Shown here: positions 15,488-23,155 of the stretch, piece after piece
Numbering within the stretch: position 1 is the first letter of the stretch
Layout: the number at the start of each line of letters is the position of its first letter
Source: a virus
Virus record (IMG/VR): IMGVR_UViG_3300009159_000158
Span: 1 to 36,140 of that record
Length of the DNA: 36,140 bases
Strand: one strand, 5' to 3'
The notes under the pieces: model-generated
Seen by the model: only the letters and a program-made list of their open reading frames with translations
Database searches by the model: none
What the model was told of the DNA's origin: nothing
Translations under genes and position numbers: made by a program

Positions 15488-16289
15488 TCTCCTTGTCAAA
15501 ATGATTTATTACCACAGCCTGTGTTTGATCCGGGCATTGTCCGCACACTGATTCCGGGCAACCTATATTTTGCACAAACTCTTTTATGTCATCGTGTACG
15601 TCGACTGCATGATAATCAAACCAATTGTCACCAGTGATATCCAGTATGTTGGCCACAGGAGGACACTTGTACAGTAATCCTTTGTATAAAATAGGTGTGG
15701 CCGGACTGCCGCATATTTTGTGTGCTTGAGCAGGATCACTGTGCCAGGGCAAGTATTGATCTTGTGTTTTTTTATAAGGCACAACAAATTCGCTGAATAT
15801 ACTTTTGTATATAGAAAAATTATTATGTCTCCAGGTAATCTGACGATGCTGATTGGCACCACCTTGTTTTGAAACAGTCCAAGGGTGCCGATGTCGGACG
15901 ATATTTTTTATTTTTTTGTTTATTGCCGGTTCGTGGTCTTGTCTATGAATGCTAACCTGAAATTCAAACGGCGCAAAATCAAACCACTTGGACGAGTCAA
16001 AATTGTCAAGTAAATAGCCATTAGTAATCAATCGTATGATTGCTTCTGGCCACGCCTGTCGAATAAGGGCACAAACATCCTGAAGTCTCGGGTGCAAACA
16101 AGGCTCGCCTCCAAACACCACAACTACATCAGGGACAACAACAGATTTCCATTTGTGAATTGCTGTAGATATGTTGTCAAATGGTTCTATTCCAGATCGT
16201 TTTATATCACTGATGCTGATGCACCCTGCACAACTAATATTGCAACTATATGCAATCATTATATCAAGGCGCCTAATTTTGTTAGTCAT
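15456..16289 (-). CDS. Radical SAM protein (small, Cys-rich C-terminus)
   Basis: The 277-residue protein carries CNISCAGC (C16, C20, C23) for the SAM-binding [4Fe-4S] cluster and VVVVFGGEPCLHP, the GGEP motif that contacts SAM. ITNGYLL follows as in the radical SAM barrel. The C-terminal part has KICGSPATPILYKGLLYKC and GCPESVCGQCPD, a Cys-rich Twitch/SPASM-like arrangement for an extra cluster. The substrate is unknown. The start overlaps the stop of gp47 by ATGA. It is the first of three accessory genes between gp47 and gp46. Confidence 0.88.
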   Translation of the reverse strand: MTNKIRRLDIMIAYSCNISCAGCISISDIKRSGIEPFDNISTAIHKWKSVVVPDVVVVFGGEPCLHPRLQDVCALIRQAWPEAIIRLITNGYLLDNFDSSKWFDFAPFEFQVSIHRQDHEPAINKKIKNIVRHRHPWTVSKQGGANQHRQITWRHNNFSIYKSIFSEFVVPYKKTQDQYLPWHSDPAQAHKICGSPATPILYKGLLYKCPPVANILDITGDNWFDYHAVDVHDDIKEFVQNIGCPESVCGQCPDQTQAVVINHFDKENVIVRHKNIN

Positions 16290-17302
16290 AAATTTTGATA
16301 GATCTTCAACAGCAGTTTGTTATCGTAAAACTCACTCTCGATGTTGGTGAGTTGATCTGTGACAATTTGATCTACTGATTCAAACTTTACTTCTCCTGGC
16401 GCCATGTCAGTGTCAACACCAGAATTTTTGTTTGGAATAAGAGCCATTTCTCTCAGTCCGTAGTCTTTGATATAGGTTTCTTTGATGAAGTTGGCTTCTT
16501 CGTAACTGATCTCAATGTCCAACTGCACACGAACATGCATGTCTTTTGCCAGCACAGTGGCAGCATTGTCAATCACATTGCTAAGACCCAGCACACGATA
16601 TCTTGGTTGATCCGGCCATGCATGAAACTCCGGCTCTTGACCCCACTCTAGAATCATCATGCCACGTTCGTCGTCACCAGCGTCGGCATAGTTGTGTGGA
16701 AAGCAATTGCCAATATAGGTAATGTTCTTTTTGGTTTGTCGTTTATGGAAGTGTCCGGTAAACACATGTTCAAAATTCGTGAAGTCTTCTCTGCGTACTT
16801 CTCCATGGTCCGGCATTTCTACCATGGCATTCATCAAGTAACCCGGCAGTTCAAAGTGCCCGAACATGTACTGACCTTTTAATTTAGGGATACGCTTGTA
16901 GTCATCACCACACAGCCAGGGAGCAATAACTACGTCACCATCACTAAACCAATCGTTACATATAGTAACATTTGGAAGATGTCTTGCCCACTCTACGCTT
17001 TGAATATCACGCTTGTCGCGATAATACAAGTCATGATTGCCGGGAATAAAAAACACACGATTAAAGTTAGCATTCATATGCTCCAATGCTTGCAAACTGT
17101 AGTTGAGTGTGACAATGTTCAGGCTTGATCGATTGTTGTGCCAGTCGCCTAGGAACAAACAGGTTTCGCAACCTTCTGCCAGGGCCTTGGCAGTGGCCCA
17201 TTTCACAAAGTTCAAGCAGTCCTCGTTGTGTTGAGTGCTGTTGCTTTTCAAGCCAAAGTGAATGTCCGTAAAAACGGCTGCTTTTTTAAATAGAGTAGTC
17301 AT
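16286..17302 (-). CDS. 47: Recombination endonuclease subunit gp47 (Mre11/SbcD-like)
   Basis: The 338-residue protein is a calcineurin-like phosphoesterase. All metal-binding motifs are present: DIHFG (13-17), GDWHNN (52-57), GNHD (88-91), GHFE (148-151) and GHFHKR (183-188). Its length equals T4 gp47 (339). With gp46 it makes the nuclease that processes DNA ends in recombination-dependent replication. The ATG at 17302 lies 17 nt inside the preceding SGNH gene. Confidence 0.95.
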   Translation of the reverse strand: MTTLFKKAAVFTDIHFGLKSNSTQHNEDCLNFVKWATAKALAEGCETCLFLGDWHNNRSSLNIVTLNYSLQALEHMNANFNRVFFIPGNHDLYYRDKRDIQSVEWARHLPNVTICNDWFSDGDVVIAPWLCGDDYKRIPKLKGQYMFGHFELPGYLMNAMVEMPDHGEVRREDFTNFEHVFTGHFHKRQTKKNITYIGNCFPHNYADAGDDERGMMILEWGQEPEFHAWPDQPRYRVLGLSNVIDNAATVLAKDMHVRVQLDIEISYEEANFIKETYIKDYGLREMALIPNKNSGVDTDMAPGEVKFESVDQIVTDQLTNIESEFYDNKLLLKIYQNL

Positions 17303-18212
17303 TTATGTAGTATACATGATCACGTATCTGTTTTGCAAGAGCTTGGTGTGCCAAAGGGCCCATGTGTATTTTGTCCGTGCCTAAATCTAACTTACGTGTA
17401 TCAAACTCTCCACACCATTCGGGAAATTTACTAAAATGCATCAGAAGCTCATCCCAAATCGGTCCGTTCTGTAGCAAACTAACCAGTACAAATTTACATT
17501 TATTTCTTAGTATTGCAGTACCGATGTTTATTAAATCTCGATGATTGAAACTAATCTGGTAGTCGTTGTAGAACTCAACAGATTCCTTGTCTCCTCTTGA
17601 TAATGTCATTTCTTGTACCTCTGGACCAACTACACGTCGAATTCTTTCAGCACCGGTAGTACCCCAAATAACAAAGTCATCTGGCCGTAACGGCGCATGA
17701 ATTAAATTAGTTAAACTCCAATGGGTTGAGCTTCCAGACCTGGCAACATTTTGCCATGGCATATCAAAATAATCAGCCGCAAGTTTTCCGTAACACTCTT
17801 GTGATGGATTGATCAACCCCACTCCTGCGGTGGTACTACACCCAAAAGTCCAAAGTGTTGATTTTTGGTGTTCTCGAGTAATTTTAGGCACAAATATGTC
17901 AGGAGTATCACCAGTAAAATTTTCAATTGAATGTTTGTGAGACAAGTGGTTCAATAATCTTATGGTAGCAGAAAGTGTATTTTTATCCTTTGATTCCCAT
18001 GTTAAATTGTTGCACCATACTATTTTATCGGCATCAGCGGCTAACGTTCGTATTTGTGCAAACTCTAAGTCACCCAATGCTGTATAATATGTTCCACTGT
18101 GGGCAAGAGCATTCTGGTAATTGTCATTAATCACTAATTTGGCGTTGATAAAATTTGCATGAACCCAGTCAGCGAATCCCTGACTGGTATTACCTAACAC
18201 AATGATTTTCAT
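17286..18212 (-). CDS. SGNH/GDSL-type hydrolase
   Basis: The 308-residue protein is SGNH-like in its C-terminal two thirds. WTFGCSTTAGVG contains the probable nucleophile S126, NVARSGSSTHWSLTNL supplies the Gly block, and DKIHMGPLAH provides D280 and H283 of the catalytic triad. The usual Asn block is changed to WGTTGAER. The family removes acyl groups from sugars, lipids or other esters; the substrate is not known. Residues 1-110 are an additional alpha/beta domain (KIIVLGNTSQGFADW) of unknown role. The gene follows gp55 after 2 nt, with GGAAGAG 5 nt before its ATG. It precedes gp47 with overlap. Confidence 0.78.
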   Translation of the reverse strand: MKIIVLGNTSQGFADWVHANFINAKLVINDNYQNALAHSGTYYTALGDLEFAQIRTLAADADKIVWCNNLTWESKDKNTLSATIRLLNHLSHKHSIENFTGDTPDIFVPKITREHQKSTLWTFGCSTTAGVGLINPSQECYGKLAADYFDMPWQNVARSGSSTHWSLTNLIHAPLRPDDFVIWGTTGAERIRRVVGPEVQEMTLSRGDKESVEFYNDYQISFNHRDLINIGTAILRNKCKFVLVSLLQNGPIWDELLMHFSKFPEWCGEFDTRKLDLGTDKIHMGPLAHQALAKQIRDHVYYINDYSI

Positions 18213-18214
18213 AA

Positions 18215-19180
18215 TTACTCTTCCACAGGTTTATCCACAATGTAAGTGGTAATGGTAACAGGTCCACTCAGTGCGGCCATACTGGCCTTTCCGGCATTTT
18301 GTCTGGTCCATGAAGGGCTCAGTCCATTGATTTCTAAAATGTCATCACGGATGTTCTGACTTTTCTTTTCTAAATTAAGGATGCGAGTAAAGCTGTTAGT
18401 GATAGCGGCAGTATAATACGCAAAAGGATTCTGCGATTTTGATTCATCGAACTGGAGTCCGATTTGACTGAGTTGTAGCAAGGCCTGTCCTCGCATTTCT
18501 TCGTTGTAGGTGTATCCACGCCAATTACTCCTGGTAGCATATCTTTCGCACAGTTTCATAAACATGTGTGCCAATTTACGTGTCATGTCGCCGTGGTCTT
18601 TACTGAAGTGGCCTGTTTCTAAATCGCCCCGCCAGTGACTACGACCCACACGGAACCGTTCTTTGTTTTCGTCCACACGCCAGTGTTCAAATGGCGGAAA
18701 GTTCAGTCGCTGACGTACCGGGTTCAGCACCACGTCATCCAGCAAGTCGTCCAGGGAATCGTCAATGGGTTCGTCTTCAAACTCCAGCAGGTCTTCAATT
18801 TTCTGTTTCTTCTTTTGTGCGGATTTTGGAATCTTTTTTTCTGCCATTGGGATATGATCCCAGCACGTGATACGGAACACTAGTTCTGTATTGGGAATCT
18901 TCACAGGGTCCACAATGGTGCCTTCGCGCTTGAGTCGATCAGCGCGATTGCGTCGGGCTTCGGCTATGGTACGCTGGTTAATCCGGTCCAAACTGGGCAA
19001 AATAATGTCGTATTGGCTGTCTACAGTAGGATCCCTATAGTAGCAGTAGGTGTTTTTACTGGCGTGTATCTCTTTGAGAATGTCTCTGTTGTTGAGATAG
19101 TTTACTTTTGGTGCAGTGGGGGTTGATGATATTGATTTTGACGGATCCAGGGTGGATGCCGTTCGTTTAGATGTTGCCAC
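18215..19180 (-). CDS. 55: Late transcription sigma factor gp55
   Basis: The 321-residue protein matches T4 gp55, the sigma-like subunit that directs host RNA polymerase to TATAAATA late promoters. VNYLNNRDILKEI resembles the T4 gp55 N-terminus (YNYVNNKELLQAI), and NPFAYYTAAITNSFTRILNLEKK corresponds to the T4 [21 protein letters not shown] region, the conserved sigma-region-2 core. It is far longer than T4 gp55 (185), with an insertion at residues 40-190 that includes an acidic stretch (LLEFEDEPIDDSLDDLLDD). The start is GTG at 19180, with GAGGAG 9 nt upstream. It is the first gene of the operon, directly behind a sigma70-type promoter. Confidence 0.88.
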   Translation of the reverse strand: MATSKRTASTLDPSKSISSTPTAPKVNYLNNRDILKEIHASKNTYCYYRDPTVDSQYDIILPSLDRINQRTIAEARRNRADRLKREGTIVDPVKIPNTELVFRITCWDHIPMAEKKIPKSAQKKKQKIEDLLEFEDEPIDDSLDDLLDDVVLNPVRQRLNFPPFEHWRVDENKERFRVGRSHWRGDLETGHFSKDHGDMTRKLAHMFMKLCERYATRSNWRGYTYNEEMRGQALLQLSQIGLQFDESKSQNPFAYYTAAITNSFTRILNLEKKSQNIRDDILEINGLSPSWTRQNAGKASMAALSGPVTITTYIVDKPVEE

Positions 19181-19206
19181 AGGCAGTGTCTCCTCGTAAT
19201 GTATTT

Positions 19207-19234
19207 ATTATAACACTTTTTACTGCGTTGTCAA
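19207..19234 (-). promoter_or_regulatory. Consensus sigma70 (early) promoter of the gp55 operon
   Basis: The minus strand carries TTGACA (19229-19234), a 16-nt spacer and TATAAT (19207-19212), both hexamers perfect. Transcription would start near 19200, about 20 nt before the GTG of gp55, leaving the GAGGAG site in the leader. It can drive the complete minus operon to 7698. Confidence 0.82.
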
Positions 19235-19257
19235 CCTTTATCATTATGTGGCCAGTT

Positions 19258-19274
19258 TATTTACGCGATAAATA
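19258..19274. promoter_or_regulatory. Two divergent late boxes (inverted TAAATA)
   Basis: TATTTA (19258-19263) and TAAATA (19269-19274) form a perfect inverted repeat separated by CGCGA. On the plus strand GATAAATA (19267-19274) stands 17 nt before the tail-tube-cap ATG and matches the late consensus. On the minus strand the box reads CGTAAATA and points to the gp55 operon. Confidence 0.55.
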
Positions 19275-19291
19275 TTGTATAGGAAAAAGAT

Positions 19292-21343
19292 ATGGCAACT
19301 ACCCCAGGTTACGATCCAAAAAAGGCAGCACTATTCAATCAACTTCGTCAACAAATGAGTGCGGGTGACGCTGCTGCCCAAGCAGGAATATCCCGCGATC
19401 AAATTAGAGATGGAACTTATGTAATCACTGGAAAAAATCTTCCTGATCCTCCTGGGGGAACGAATCCCAATCCTGGCACCATGGGCGCTCCTGTAGAAGG
19501 ATCCCAGAAAGTTGCCGGTCGTGATTATGATAGACCAAGTGCTGCCGATCAGGCAGAATCTGACAGATTTGATCGAGGACTTCAAAGTGAATCAAACTTT
19601 GAACAAGTTGATTATCAGGTAGAAGCCAAAAATCCGCCAAATAAAGTAACCCCAATCAACTATACCACCACCAGTACAGAAACTGTGAGTGGTGGTGGGT
19701 CCACTACAATTACTTCTGGCCTCAGAACTCCCAATGCAGCCAGTGAGGCAATACAACCAAAAATTGCTGAAAAACAAGCTGAAATTAACCAATTTGTCAA
19801 AGACAATCCCAGTAACTTTTTCAGAGAAAAACAAGGTCTTCCGCTATTGTCAGATGCAGAACAAGCAGCCCAGGACGCCAAATTCAAACAGCTTACTGAC
19901 GAACGTGCCGCACTTAGAAATGAACAAAATAATGCTAAAACACCCGGCACACCCACAGTTACCACAGTACCCAACACCACAACCACAACCACAACTACCA
20001 CCTCAGGAACTACCTCAGCAGATACTGCTGTAGCATCGCCTGGCGGATCTGACCCTGTTATAAATCGACAAACAGAACAAGAGATAGGAGTCGCAGTTGG
20101 CGCTGCCAATGTAACAACAGCTCCGGGTGCAGTTGGAGATGAAGCACTGCAAGCCACAGAAGATGCACAGGCAGCGGCCTTGGCCGCACAAGAAGGCCGC
20201 GCATTTGCACCAGAACCAGCAGTAGACCCTAATTCAGATCCCAATACAAATGTAGGTGGTGAAGTTCCAAGTCAGGCCGAGCTGTTACGAAATCAAAATG
20301 CACAGGCATTGGCATCAGATCCCAATACAAATGTAGGCAGCGATGGGCCAAGTCAGGCTGAGCTGTTACGAAATCAAAATGCACAGGCATTGGCATCTGA
20401 CCCTAATACAAATATAGGTAACGAAACTGCTAATCCTAACTTTGCGGCCAATCCCGACGAAGAAGCTGAACGTGACAATCTCAATGCTGCTATCAAACAA
20501 GGCACACTGGACAAGGCACGAGCACAGAACACCATTGCCAACCAGCGTAGAAATCCCAACAACGCTGATTGGCGTGTCAAACTAAGACTAGCGCCAGGCT
20601 CCACTTATTTGTACAATGCTCAAGGAGGCTCTGGAATATTGCAGCCGTTGGCAGCGCAAGGTGGCGTGATATTTCCGTATACACCTACAATTGCCACAAC
20701 GTACAAAGCCACGTACTCAAGTTATGATCTCACACACAGCAACTACAAAGGTTACTACTATCAAGGCAGTGCAGTTGAACCGGTCACACTGAGTTGCCCG
20801 TTTACTGCACAAAGCACAGCGGAAGCCGAATACCTGTTGGCGGTGATACACTTTTTCCGTTCAGTGACAAAAATGTTCTATGGACAAGATCCCGAACGTG
20901 GCACACCGCCACCTTTGGTTTATCTCACAGGCCTGGGAGAATTTCAGTTCAACGAACATCCTTGCGTAGTTCAATCATTCACTTACGACTTACCTGCAGA
21001 CGTAGACTACATACGTGCTCGCAGTCAAAACGTCACCAACAGTAACATGCTTAACAAACGCCAAAGTACCAATGCCACAGGTCCTGGCACAACCTGGGGC
21101 AATGGCATTGTGGGACAAGCATTGACTACAATTGGTCGATTAACTGCTGCCAAATTGCCCAAAGGAGCAATGAACACACCGCCAGCACCAGCATCATTTG
21201 GTCAAAACAGCCCGACCTATGTGCCAACAAAGATGACCATAGCCATATCACTGCTGCCGGTTCAAAGCCGTAAACAACAAAGCCAGCAGTTCAGTCTACG
21301 ACAGTATGCCAATGGCGACCTACTCAAAGGAGGATTCTGGTAA
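19292..21343 (+). CDS. 48: Baseplate tail-tube cap-like structural protein (gp48-like)
   Basis: The 683-residue protein has a long low-complexity N-terminus (1-420: Asn/Pro/Thr/Ala-rich, with a TTTTTTTT run and two full 27-residue repeats) and a structured C-terminus (from about residue 425). The latter reads WRVKLRLAPGSTYLYN, VIFPYTPTIATTYKATY, CPFTAQSTAEAEYLLAVIHFFRS and TKMFYGQD. I recall this pattern from proteins annotated as tail-tube cap (gp48) in marine T4-like phages; gp54 is an alternative. It would connect the baseplate hub to the tail tube. AGGA stands 7 nt before the ATG, behind a late box. The stop overlaps the gp53-like start (TAATG). Confidence 0.65.
   Translation: MATTPGYDPKKAALFNQLRQQMSAGDAAAQAGISRDQIRDGTYVITGKNLPDPPGGTNPNPGTMGAPVEGSQKVAGRDYDRPSAADQAESDRFDRGLQSESNFEQVDYQVEAKNPPNKVTPINYTTTSTETVSGGGSTTITSGLRTPNAASEAIQPKIAEKQAEINQFVKDNPSNFFREKQGLPLLSDAEQAAQDAKFKQLTDERAALRNEQNNAKTPGTPTVTTVPNTTTTTTTTTSGTTSADTAVASPGGSDPVINRQTEQEIGVAVGAANVTTAPGAVGDEALQATEDAQAAALAAQEGRAFAPEPAVDPNSDPNTNVGGEVPSQAELLRNQNAQALASDPNTNVGSDGPSQAELLRNQNAQALASDPNTNIGNETANPNFAANPDEEAERDNLNAAIKQGTLDKARAQNTIANQRRNPNNADWRVKLRLAPGSTYLYNAQGGSGILQPLAAQGGVIFPYTPTIATTYKATYSSYDLTHSNYKGYYYQGSAVEPVTLSCPFTAQSTAEAEYLLAVIHFFRSVTKMFYGQDPERGTPPPLVYLTGLGEFQFNEHPCVVQSFTYDLPADVDYIRARSQNVTNSNMLNKRQSTNATGPGTTWGNGIVGQALTTIGRLTAAKLPKGAMNTPPAPASFGQNSPTYVPTKMTIAISLLPVQSRKQQSQQFSLRQYANGDLLKGGFW
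20234..20422 (+). repeat. 81-bp tandem repeat
   Basis: Two full 81-bp units (20234-20314 and 20315-20395) and a partial third (from 20396) encode a 27-residue unit: SDPNTNVG, a variable tripeptide, then PSQAELLRNQNAQALA. They lie in the low-complexity N-terminal part of the tail-tube-cap-like protein. Confidence 0.92.
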
Positions 21344-21642
21344 TGGCAACCTACAACGCAACCAGTCCGTACTACACCACAGGTTACAGTCAGTTCTTTT
21401 TGGACACCATGGTGAATAGACCAATACCCAGTCAAAGTGATGACCTGCCGTTCACAATCAATCAAACATATCAGTATCGTCCAGACCTGTTGGCATTCGA
21501 CCTGTATGACAACGGCGGCCTGTGGTGGGTGTTTTATCAACGCAATCCCAACACACTGACAAAACCACCATTGGACTTTGTCATTGACACATTTATCTAC
21601 GTGCCCAAGATGAGCACACTGCGTACAGTACTGGGATTTTAA
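21343..21642 (+). CDS. 53: Baseplate wedge protein gp53-like
   Basis: The 99-residue protein resembles the gp53 family, which joins the wedges in the T4 baseplate. The core YQYRPDLLAFDLYDNGGLWWVFYQRNPN, with its YRPD...DLY...LWWVF pattern, is typical. T4 gp53 is 196 residues; this form has only the core domain. Its ATG overlaps the stop of the upstream gene, and it is 3 nt from the next, so it is translationally linked in the structural operon. Confidence 0.72.
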   Translation: MATYNATSPYYTTGYSQFFLDTMVNRPIPSQSDDLPFTINQTYQYRPDLLAFDLYDNGGLWWVFYQRNPNTLTKPPLDFVIDTFIYVPKMSTLRTVLGF

Positions 21643-21645
21643 ACT

Positions 21646-23154
21646 ATGGCAACAGCAGCAGAAATTGAACAACAACTGGCAGCGGCCCGTGCGACCTTGG
21701 GCCAATTGGAGGCCAACCAAGGCGCCGTACTGCGTGAAGTTGGTGTGTTGAACGCTGAAAAAGCTGAGTTAATATCTACCGCCGGAAGACTATATCAAGG
21801 TGGCGATCCAGCTGGAGCAAAACTTCTACGCGAACAAGCTGGCGCACTTGAAGATAAGGCTTACGCACTGCAAACAGGTCCGGCAGCACAAGCACTGGCA
21901 GCCGAACAAGCAAAAATTCGAACTCTTGAAAATGATCTGTATAGAGCACAGCAAAAAGCAGAGTTTGATGCAAAACAAGCATCTGGTCCCACTGCTACAG
22001 CCGAAGTAAAAGAATCTGCAGATGGTGCTACACAGAATCCCCCAACACCACCTGCCAGCACCGGTCGGTTAACCACCACCGAAGCTGCCACACTGGCACA
22101 AAACACTGAAACCGGAACCAACCCTCCTGTAAAGACTCTAACACAGACACAAAGCGTTCCGCCTCCACTTCCTCCTGGCGCTAACACCCCGTCAGAAGGT
22201 CGTCCTGGAGGAGAACCAGGTGCAGCCGCCACAGGAGAAGATGGTGCATCACGGGCCAACACAAAACAAATTCTTGACACTGTTGGCAATAAACCATTTG
22301 AGCCCAAGGACAATGTGTTGGATCAGTACGCCAGCTATACCTACAACATTGGCTGGTACATACTGACACCAGAACAGTATACTAAGTTACAAACCAGTGC
22401 CAAACCGTCAATAAGTCAGTACAATCTACTGATGCAGAGCGGTGGCGCACCAGCGGTACAACCAGACCTTATTGATGCGTCCGGAAGAAGAAATGCGGCC
22501 AGCGATCCTAGATCAACCACCTATACCGGTCCCGCGGCTGCAATAGGCCGCAATCCATTTTTTGGATTGGATTATTATCTTGATAACGTTGAACTAACAA
22601 GTTCCATAGTTGGCAAAGGTGCCGGCAGAGCAAATAATGTAGGCAGCCTAAAGTTCACAGTGACTGAACCGGCAAACATAACATTGATCAACAATCTGTA
22701 CAAAGCAGTAAAACAATTGTATCCTGACACTAACGCCACTTACAGCGACGCATACTACGCATTGATCATAAGATTCTATGGATACGACGAAACTGGAAAA
22801 ATTGTACAGGCCCGCAATGGGGATAATAACAACGCTGTTGTGGAAAAAATTATACCTTTTAAATTGAGCAATATTGAATTTACTGTGTCTAACAAGCTGG
22901 TTGAATATCAAGTCACAGCAGTCGGAACTCCTTATGACATTGGGTTTGGTTCAAACCTAGGTGTAATCAAAGAAAAAATTGAAGTTTCTGGTGCCACGGT
23001 AAAAGATCTAATGACCAAAGGTGCTGGACCGGTAGAAGTATCACCAGATGATGGAAGAGCATCAACTACTACCCCACAGACTCTGATAATCGACGGAACG
23101 CCTAATCAAGAGCTAGGTGGTGGAACCATCAACAGCTTAGGAGCAGGAGCATAA
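21646..23154 (+). CDS. Virion structural protein, probable baseplate hub component
   Basis: The 502-residue protein starts with an Ala/Glu-rich coiled coil (1-115), then has a Pro/Thr/Gly-rich linker (120-215), and a folded C-terminal part (about 220-460) beginning DQYASYTYNIGWYILTPEQY. NPFFGLDYYLDNVELTSSIVG and KFTVTEPANITLINNLYKAV are conserved-looking segments that I associate with structural proteins of marine T4-like phages. A loop contains SGRRNAASDPRSTT, which returns almost unchanged in the next protein. Position between gp53 and gp5 suggests a hub protein (gp27-type role), but I cannot assign a T4 equivalent. Spacing to the next gene is 1 nt. Confidence 0.68.
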   Translation: MATAAEIEQQLAAARATLGQLEANQGAVLREVGVLNAEKAELISTAGRLYQGGDPAGAKLLREQAGALEDKAYALQTGPAAQALAAEQAKIRTLENDLYRAQQKAEFDAKQASGPTATAEVKESADGATQNPPTPPASTGRLTTTEAATLAQNTETGTNPPVKTLTQTQSVPPPLPPGANTPSEGRPGGEPGAAATGEDGASRANTKQILDTVGNKPFEPKDNVLDQYASYTYNIGWYILTPEQYTKLQTSAKPSISQYNLLMQSGGAPAVQPDLIDASGRRNAASDPRSTTYTGPAAAIGRNPFFGLDYYLDNVELTSSIVGKGAGRANNVGSLKFTVTEPANITLINNLYKAVKQLYPDTNATYSDAYYALIIRFYGYDETGKIVQARNGDNNNAVVEKIIPFKLSNIEFTVSNKLVEYQVTAVGTPYDIGFGSNLGVIKEKIEVSGATVKDLMTKGAGPVEVSPDDGRASTTTPQTLIIDGTPNQELGGGTINSLGAGA

Positions 23155-23155
23155 C

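Noticed and set aside
19660-20244. Minus-strand open frame of 194 codons
   Set aside because: Antisense to the low-complexity N-terminus of the tail-tube-cap-like protein; Val/Ser-rich runs are mirror images of Thr/Asn codons.
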